This document shows positions 55,658 through 64,000 of a stretch of 64,000 bases of DNA, piece by piece. How positions within the stretch are numbered: the stretch's first letter is position 1; each line of letters begins with the position of its first letter. Source of the stretch: Copromyces sp. CBS 386.78 (Eukaryota; Ascomycota; Sordariomycetes; Sordariales; Sordariaceae); contig MU839093.1 of assembly GCA_030685235.1 (NCBI GenBank), positions 512,504 through 576,503 on the forward strand, in the 5' to 3' direction. The translations under genes were made by a program, and so were the position numbers. The notes beneath the pieces are model-generated. The model searched no databases. It saw only the letters and a list, made by a program, of their open reading frames with translations, and was not told the DNA's origin.

Positions 55658-58600
55658 GTTTTACTCTTTCCCAACCGAAGGGTTTCCTCTGCTTGTTGAT
55701 AAATGGTGATAATGGATTGGGGCTTCGTTTTCAGGTCCGACACCGGACTGATCTCGTTCGATGGAGCGGGTGCGTAGAATGGGCAACCAGGAGCCTGCGG
55801 TTTTGGAACTCTTTCGCCGTCGCGAAGAGGTTTGGAGAGGGTAATTGGCGATCGGTGAGAAAGTTGCTAGGCGCTTCTGATAAAACACAAGAGGTGTCAG
55901 CTGTTGGGAATCATGGACCGAGGATACTGTAGAAGGCAGAAGGCAGAAGGTTGAATGCGCTCGAAGACAGCAGAAGAAGAAGAAGAAGAAGAAGAAGAAA
56001 CGCACCTCTTCCGATCGGTCGTGATGACAAGTTGTTGGAGTTCAGGAGTCCGAGTTCCGCCACCGGTGTTCTTTTTGGTTTTAGCGGTGCAAGTAACAAG
56101 AGAATCAAAACCAAAAAAAGATCCAATCCCAAGCACACTCGACCGCGGCGCCTTTGTGATTCACTGCCCTGTCTGTCTGGATAGGATGGATGGTCTTCCG
56201 TTAGACTTAGGGGCGGTCGATGGGGGGCGGACAGCACGTCCACGGGTCGACCAATGCGCTGACGTCCTGCGCTGTTAGCGATAAGCGATAATGGAAGACA
56301 GGCGAGACAGGGGTTGGTCGCTAGCCGATAGTGATGACCCCAACTTTTCCAGAGCCTCGACTGCACTTTCTGTCCTGGTCTCACAGGGGTCAGGCACCGG
56401 GAAACCAGGCACCACTTCCATCGGACAAGCCTGAAGCGGTCAACAACCAAATTACTTTTTGATCTATCCAATGATTTTTGTTCGAGTTTGTGGATGACGA
56501 GTATCTTTACTGCTTCTCTTCACCGTCTATTATCGCCTGTTTCCACCCCCTATCTTGCCGGACGATGAGCTAGCGAAAAGGAGGTGGCATATAGTGATCT
56601 CATACCATCAAGTCTTCCATATGAAAGCGATATAACCCACTTCCTCTGATTATCGAAAACACTCGCAGAAACGGACCTTCTCAATGATCGATTAGCCAAT
56701 CATTTTGTCACGAGTTGGGCTCAAGGCTGATCAGTGGCAGGTGCCCGTTTGTTTGGGGCGGCCATGCTCGTCGCAAGGTCAGTTACATCCGAAGTCCATC
56801 ATGGGACGGCTGAAACAGTTGATATTGTACACGTGCATGTCATGGATCATCCGCGAGGTATCTCGTAATGCTACTGTATTGGATCATCACTTTCTTTCTG
56901 TATGGGTATAGGTTGGAACCTCGTCTTCCTATCCTTGTCCTCCGGCAACTATGAGTGTTACCAGATAACCTTACCTTCACACATAGGCTCTTCGTCCCAG
57001 TTGGCGTCAATTACCTCACAACTCCCTTGAGCTTCAGTTCAATGTGACCTGAAGAGGAACCCAACAGCAGACAGCTTGCTCTGGACTCCAGAACCTGCAA
57101 ATCAGAGCGCTCTTTAATCAGCTCAGGCAAAGTCTTCTTCGTCCGTTTCTCCAGCGCAGTCCGAGTAGTTTCTCTAGCAATGGCCCACAGTGTAGTATCA
57201 ACTCAACCCCTCCTCTCCATTCACATCTAGTCTTCCAACCGTCAGCCTTTGCCTCCAACTCATCATATACTCCTCATGACCCCATCAAGGTCATTGATCA
57301 CCCCGTCCCGAATCACACGAAACACATGAGTGATCAAACTGCCACCATCAACCACAACCAGCACCGTATTCCCCAAGGCCCTTGAGTGTCTGATCACATA
57401 GTGTGGCAGTTCAAGCACCCTCGCACACGAACTATCGCCATATAACCATCCGCGTTCGGCTCAGACTTCGCCTTACAAACACCCCGCTCAACAGGTTGGT
57501 TGCCATGGTAAACTGTATCAAAGGAGAATGGATAAGTTGATCGCTGTGGCTCCTAGACCAGCAAAAGCTGGGCCATGTCAAGGGGGCCAATGGGTCTCAG
57601 CCGGAGGTAAAGAGGAGTACTTGAACTGTCAATAAAGGAAAGAGCAGAGCCGCACCGAGAGGAAAGAGCAGCGCAGCGCAAGGGCTCGAGAACTTAAGTG
57701 AGACACACAAAATAACAGGGGGCACTAAAATGGAAGGAACGAAGAGAAGGGGGAAAAAAGCATGGGGCAGACACAAAGAGGAAGGAATACGGAAGGAGCA
57801 ACCATGAAAGGGGCAGAGTTTCCATACAGAGGTAGGTAGGACTGGGGAATCTTCGCGAACACATTGGAATCAAGATGAGATGCGAGAAGCTAAGGTACCT
57901 CTAGCTGGGCAAGGATGGAGGTACTAACCTAGGCGGCTTGCACGCCACATGCGCTTTCAGTCTCCTCGGTGATGGATGCAGAAGGAACCAAACAACAAAC
58001 GGAGATGCTGCCGCTGCCGTTTGACGCGGACAATGGCATTAGGTATGAAAGGGACAAAACAACCAAACGACAAGAAACAACAACATCAATGGGTGCAGTC
58101 CGCAGTCAGACACCCCGTCCCGTCCCCTGGACAAAACTTCGAGCTTCGGGCTGGACACTCGGCTTTTCCGGACCTAGTGCTTGAAATAGCCCACCGCCGG
58201 CCGAGCACACGGAGTGATAGGAAGCTGAAGGTGCGAGATTTGGCTTGATTGTTTCATCGAGTTCGGTACATCGGGATCGGGGAGTGAGAGGGAACTGCCG
58301 TCGATGCATAGGTAGGCGGTGCTTTCGGGCTCCAGCGTCGCGGGCAGGGTCAAGTCAATATCCGACACTGAAAATTGCTGTCGGCTTGGGAGATTTACAA
58401 TTCGATTCTGTCGTTCTTTATTAGCGTGGTGTTTCTGCTTGAGAACAAGGGCAGAATAGAGGCAATCTTCATGAAGCATTCAATCACCTCGAAAGAGAGC
58501 AACTGGTCTACGTTTGCAGAGTCTTCGACAATGACCATGGCTCTCAACGTCACAGAAGAGAAACTTTTCCGCCCTCTCAAAGATTGACCTTTACGATACT

Positions 58601-61600
58601 AGTTCACAGCATTTATCAACGAGTGTCTCGGTCATTCTACCAAGTCAGGGAGTAATACTGTCTGTCTTTTTCGTACCAAGCTAACGGACAAACGAGGGCT
58701 GGAATGTACATCTTACTGGGGATCTGTTTGGAAGCCAATTCCATGAGGTTGTTGGGCACTGGTCGTGGACTCTTCTGTCCCTGAAGTTTGATGTTCGGGA
58801 GGAAGTCTTCGAAAGATCGCAGCCCCCAGTAACCCCATCACCCAGGACAGCTAGGAAAGTCACGGGAAACAAAGCTGACCAAGCCAGTCCAGTCCAGTTG
58901 ATGAGGACACGTACATAGATACCAATGTTTCGGAGATAACCCCCATCCTCCGAACCACACACTACTGAAATGACTCGACAGGAAATTTGGGGGACTTGGG
59001 ATGACGGGATTTGACCGATTCTGTCATGTTCACTTCAACCACACGTGCATTCAACCATGAAGACTGCCCTGCACTGCTCGAAGCTTTGATCGGCTGCTCT
59101 CGAGTCCCAATTTTCTCAAGCGTCATCGCGGTATATTCCATACCTGATATCCCAAAAACCCTGGTTTTCCCGCCTTCAAGCGCCAGGCAGCATAGGTACG
59201 TAGGGCAAAGGGGCATGCATGCATGATATTCAAGATCGGAGATTTTCGACATGTGACAGCTGATAGTTTTCTGGGCCAGGCTAGATACTGTAGAAGCTCG
59301 GGAGGATCCGTTGTGGGGATTGGGACAGGTCAAGAAAGCCTCACTTCCCGCCTCTAAGCATATGTAAGGCATACCTATTTATGCAGTAGGCTTGCAGTTT
59401 GAGGCTACTTGAGTCTTTTTAATCCTCCAAAAGCCTTGGAGCGTAATCGGACTGGGGCTGTGTAGTAGTTACCGTTGGTTGACGCAGACCTGTCTATGTA
59501 CAGGTTGCCTACAGGATCCCTTCGGTTCCGGGTATCATCAGAAGACGCGCGGCTGGAGTTTATATACGTACCCCTCGGGTTTTTCATAATCCAATGGGGA
59601 AGTCCCGTCTGTCATGTGTAGGCAGAATGCTTCCAGGAGCAGACGTCCCAGACGTCGGAGACATGGACCCTAATGGCATATGTAGGTATGTTTGGCCACA
59701 TAGAGGATACCTTATCAAGCCCTTTCTTACCCCCACGTCCTCTCAGGCTAGGCATCAACTGCAAATGCACGTCACTGAAAGCAAATTTTTCCGAGTGTTA
59801 TGAGGGCCTGGACTTGTTGTGTAAGTCATCTTCCCCATTGATCTTGACTTTATACCTGTATGCATTTGTTGGGGGACTTGAAGTGTCAGAAGCACAGCAC
59901 TTTGCCACACAACTCAACGACTTCAAGGCACACCAACCTGCAGGGAGGGATGGACGGGCCCGAGGAGAACTTCCCTTCCCAAAGGATCGTGAACGCCACC
60001 GACAGATTTTCGGAGGATCACATGGAAATTGAGATTCTTGAAGGCGCATGTAAGCACCCCGGAGAGCATAGCGCAGCGAAATTGAGGGAAGAGCGTCTTT
60101 GCATATGTAGGTTTGAGTTCAGTTTAAGACTTATTCAATTGAGTCAATTAAAAAATCCCTCGGGCAGTGTCTGTGCATACCGCAAATCTATGACCAAGGC
60201 TTCCGTTGTCACAAGACCTGAATTTTTTTTTTAAAAAAAAAAAATCATCAAGTTCCGTAGAGGTCAAAGCTTGTAGGAGTTGGGGATTTGTAAGCATATG
60301 TTATATGAAGCACTCAGGGACATAATATTATGCACGCAATGACATTCATATTTAGGTAGGTAGAGTCCGGGTTGGGTTGAGTCGGGAAATCTCACGGGTA
60401 GGCAACCCGGAGACGGAGTTTGTTCCTACATCGTATGTATTCATGAACTGACTAGATATGTTATACTCATGCAATTTAGCCTCATTGCATCACTCGATCT
60501 TTATGACGCTCTCACAAGTTGTGAGATTCAAATAAAGAGACGTGAAAACAGAGCGTCTAATATCATATTATCTCAGACCAAGTCGTATGCATAGGTTTTG
60601 TAAACACTGCGGATGGAAATTCGCCGTGACCCGGCATTCAAGGCGACAGACATGTAACAAATTAAACCGCCAAAGGCAGAGCATCCGGAGTCTTTCCAAA
60701 AGTTCACCCGCAGGTCGAGGTAGCAGGTGATGACGGGCACACAGAATGACGACGTCAACAGACAAAGTCTGATGGCGATGATGCTGCAAAAGCAGCAGTT
60801 AGACGTGGACGGGTGGATGACAAAATTGTCACCGCTACACTATGTTCATGGAAATTTCTAACGAAATCATCAAACACATCTTGCCTCTGAACTCACACCC
60901 CTGGCAGAGTTCTCATATCACCCTCGATGTGTCTTCAGCGTATTCCGCTGCGACGACGACGACTCGTTCACTCAACCCATAGAATGTGGGAAGAGGGGAG
61001 AAGGCGAAAATGCCAGGCATGCACATAAAGGTACGCACCGCAGTCCTAGTGATATCCTTCACGCAGAAACATAGCCTTCATGCCTACAGCAGAACATCCT
61101 TCGGAAGATATCGTGAGTGGCTCGTTTTTTTTTCCATTTCGATGGTCGCTCGACACTCAACAGTTTAGACGCTTTCGTGCATGTTCGATGATATCAGTAA
61201 AAGTGTTTTGATTGTCTCAGTGCATCGGAGTTCGGCCAAACAAAACGGTGAGAGGCTCGTCACAGTTGATCTTCTCGTGATGAAGATTCTAGAGGGAATA
61301 GCAGTGAACTGTCTGCTGTGCAGTAGTTCTGCGTATACCATGTACCGTGTGTTCTTTCCATCACTATCTATGCATAAGCCACTGAAAGAACCACTGAGAC
61401 CGCAAGTCCATTGTACGTAGGTAGGCATAAACAATAGAATGTGCTGCCATGTGCTGAGTAGCAGACACGAATTATATACGTACCTACCTCATGTGTATGT
61501 ACAAGCAGTAGTGGCAGGCAGCTGCGTCCTGCGAGGCATAATGGCAAAGTGGGGAAAGTCCCATGTTAAGAAAAAGATCGAATGGGAAAGTTTGCAGAAA

Positions 61601-63119
61601 AAGATGGGAAAGTTTTTTGACTATAAAAACGTTGCCGAGCCGAGCAACCACTCAGCGACAGAGATTTCACACGAGGGGAAAGAAAACCCAGATCTCCTCC
61701 TCCATTCCGTTTGCCGATCACCGCCCTTCTTGGCCCTAAAAATAGGACCTAGCTCCTAGGCTCTTATGCTCGAGGAACGGACGAACGAGCAGAGTCCCAA
61801 TGGGATGGTGCAGGTCTGTGCAGGTCTGTAATGTACACCGCATGCATGCCCTGGTTGAGGGATAAAATGACTTTGTGCTTTGAGGATACGTATCGTGACT
61901 TCTGCAAGTCAGTAGGCTTCGTGACCTTCAACGATGTGTTATCGGTGTCGAAGATGGACACTTGTCGGCTTGGTACGTTGCGCGTGTTGATCTTTCCCCA
62001 ATGAAACCGTCGACCTTGATGCGCCCCACTTGCAGCCTTAAGATAAAGGAGGTAGTGTAAAAGTAGCCGTTGAATCATAATGGAGGGCATCGTAGAGCTT
62101 TGAACAGCAGCAGGAATGTCGAAGGTGAAGCCCGTCGAAAAATGCAATGTAGAATGAAGAGATGCTCGTAGGTTACGACCTCGGTAGAAGTCGAATGGGA
62201 ACAAGAGCCGACCAAGTTCAGTTGCAATAAAGCATGTCAACGCACCAGTCTCGTGAGGTGGTCTGGATGCCTCGGACAGAGTCGAGTGTCCACGATGTTA
62301 CTCATGGCTTGACGAGTGTCGCATTAGGAACGTGTTGTCCGAATTTTCCCTCGAAATATGGGGGGATAACTTCCCCATTTCTGTAAGGGGCCTGCCATCC
62401 CATGTTTTGCAGAAAACATCAGCAGAATCCACCGGATCTCGATTTCGATAGCCTCGGGCCGGTATGTTACTGCCACTGTGTACTGTGCTTTCCGAGCCTG
62501 TTGAACAGGCAGACAGGGGACAGCTGGTAAAATCTCCATGCAACAAATAGTCTGGTTTGGGAAGAGATGAGAAGGGGTTCGCTATGGACCTGTAAATTGC
62601 AAAGACGCAACAGTCCACGCGAGCGATTCCCGCTCACCTTCTCGTCCGTAATCCATACTGTAGCGCTAACATCTACGGTTCCGGGCGAAGGATTTGAGAT
62701 CCAATATCCGTTAGCATAATAATGCCCGTTTTACCCCCTTGATCAGAGGCCGGCGGACCGTGTTACAGCCCAGAGTACAATACCTATCTAAAAGGCATCC
62801 GAGAACCCGAGTGGTGAGTGTGCAACGTCTCTAGAGTGACTGACTGAGTGACTGAAATGAGAAAGAGATCGCGGTAAGGCTGACCAGATGGGCCATTCGC
62901 GCTTCTGCTAGCCCTGATGCTTCCGTATCATGTACCTTGTTCCTTCAAGACCCAAAGTTCTATGGATCGAATGTAGGGATTATAAGCGGCCAGGGAAGGA
63001 TATACATGGTATAAATGAAATGAGGTGAGCTTCACAGACTGGGAGAGTGATCCTTCAGCTCGAACCGAAATCAAAAAGAGGCGAGCATCGTGTGGTGTCG
63101 GTGGCTGGGCCTAAGGGCG
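55658..63119. other. 7.4-kb gene-free stretch
   Basis: Starts with the leader of the Kes1-like gene (an AAG microsatellite at 55971-55999) and continues without a gene I can support. Several scattered frames of 60-160 codons lack ATG-plus-bias. Candidates noted at 58174-58479, 61181-61420 and 61764-62240 are discussed under findings. A poly-T/poly-A junction lies at about 60224-60243. TAGGTAGGTAG-like motifs occur at about 57831 and 60354. Confidence 0.5.
55971..55999. repeat. (AAG)n microsatellite
   Basis: About nine AGA/AAG triplets upstream of the Kes1-like gene, read as a CTT run in its likely leader. Confidence 0.85.
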
Positions 63120-63895
63120 TGTTTGGTGGCTCTGAAATTGGGCTCTGAACTGTTTAGAGTCGCATATTTAAGAGTGTTGTTTGGTGCTACTCTTAACCGA
63201 CCCCCTCTGAAATCGCTACAAATTTCTGGCTTTAAAATTCGTGCCCCCACTTTAGATTTTTAACCAATTAAATAACGTAGATCAGTTTAAAATCCGTTGC
63301 CCTTATTCAAAACCCAAAAGGCTATTGAACTAGCACTCTAAACCAGAAATTTTATTATTTTATATATCTTTCACAATACGTAACAACCCCTATCGTCACC
63401 TTCAATCGACCAAATTAACCGCTATACCCTCGTCTAACATCGTACAATATTAATAATAATTATAACGTCGTTATAAGAAGGCTATACAAGCAGCTGTAAT
63501 ATTGTATATAAGCCGCCTCATATTATAAGTACTACTAATCCCTATAAACGTAGGTAGAAGTTCGTAGATAACAACGTATAACCTTTTCTATAGGTATCCG
63601 GGTCGCTTTAAATTATTATTACGAATAACGCCGTATACGTTTAATAGTCTAGTAATATAATTCTAATACTATACTAGTTTATCGTCGCCCAGGAAAATTA
63701 TAATATACGAGAAAGTTATTATCTTTCTTTTTATCGTAATACAAAGTATAAACTTTCGTATAACCGTATACGTACTAGGTCTAAATTTAAAAATAATATA
63801 CAAATTAATAATATCCAATTTAATATAAAAAAGAACTCTACCTCTAACCACTACAATAAAATATTTCATAAAGTTCTTAATACTTATTTAATATT
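63120..63895. repeat. AT-rich, CpA-poor relic block (RIP-like)
   Basis: From about 63380 to 63890 the sequence is very AT-rich, full of TA and almost without CA/TG dinucleotides, unlike the rest of the window. This is the dinucleotide pattern left by repeat-induced point mutation in Neurospora-type fungi. The left margin (63116-63360) holds two TGTTTGGTG motifs and an inverted-repeat pair, AATTTCTGG (63220 region) with CCAGAAATT (63344 region). The edges are sharp: normal-GC DNA returns at about 63900. I see no frame; the founding repeat cannot be identified. Confidence 0.7.
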
Positions 63896-64000
63896 ATGCT
63901 AAAAGAAGAGAAAGTCTTTTCGCACTGCCCTCAATGTCTTCATACACTGCTCCCCCACTTGGCGCGCCCTCTCCCGCTTTTTGGACCAATCATCTCACAG
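63896..64000. other. Right edge of window
   Basis: Normal-GC, CT-rich sequence with no gene visible in the 105 bases present. It may be a promoter or leader of something beyond the window. Confidence 0.4.

Overview
This window is nuclear DNA of a filamentous ascomycete, most like the Sordariales (Neurospora/Sordaria type). The evidence is short GT-AG introns of about 40-220 bp with CTRAC-like branch sites, roughly one gene per 3 kb, orthologues of ordinary fungal housekeeping genes, many T/A/CT microsatellites, and signs of RIP-style C-to-T mutation: a pseudogene whose stops all fit CpA-to-TpA changes, and an AT-rich, CpA-poor block at the right end. No rRNA, confident tRNA, CRISPR or bacterial-type operon was seen.

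Left part (1-28 kb): a nuclear-looking unknown protein with an AT-hook-like motif (1025-2383), pyruvate kinase (2770-4643, minus), a small mitofissin/Atg44-type gene that starts in a 10-nt exon (6396-7097), a DHA1-type MFS transporter (8054-9985, minus), a 2EXR/F-box-like protein (13092-14201), an Asn-rich secreted protein (15897-17076), a zinc-independent MDR reductase (18737-19899), a single-pass membrane protein (20811-22214), a LaeA-like SAM methyltransferase with six exons (22555-23915, minus), a secreted unknown protein (25427-26224, minus), a small three-exon unknown gene (26357-26988, minus) and a lipocalin-like unknown protein (27433-28179, minus).

Middle (28-33 kb): a repeat-rich accessory stretch with a 358-bp non-coding Tc1/mariner-type MITE (31-bp perfect terminal inverted repeats, TA duplication), flanking palindrome-derived repeats and a decayed short-chain dehydrogenase pseudogene.

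Right part (32-56 kb) is mainly conserved cell machinery: Vps51 (GARP tethering), an LCCL-domain multipass membrane protein, the mitochondrial p32/Mam33 protein, a small Cys-rich protein, Tma16, Exo1 nuclease, Rrp14/SURF6, Vps74/GOLPH3 and an Osh/Kes1-type oxysterol-binding protein. Three of these (Vps51, Vps74, Kes1-like) act in Golgi/endosome trafficking and PI4P biology, but they lie apart among unrelated genes, so I do not read this as a functional cluster. From 55.7 kb to the end there is no gene I can support; the last kilobase is an AT-rich relic.
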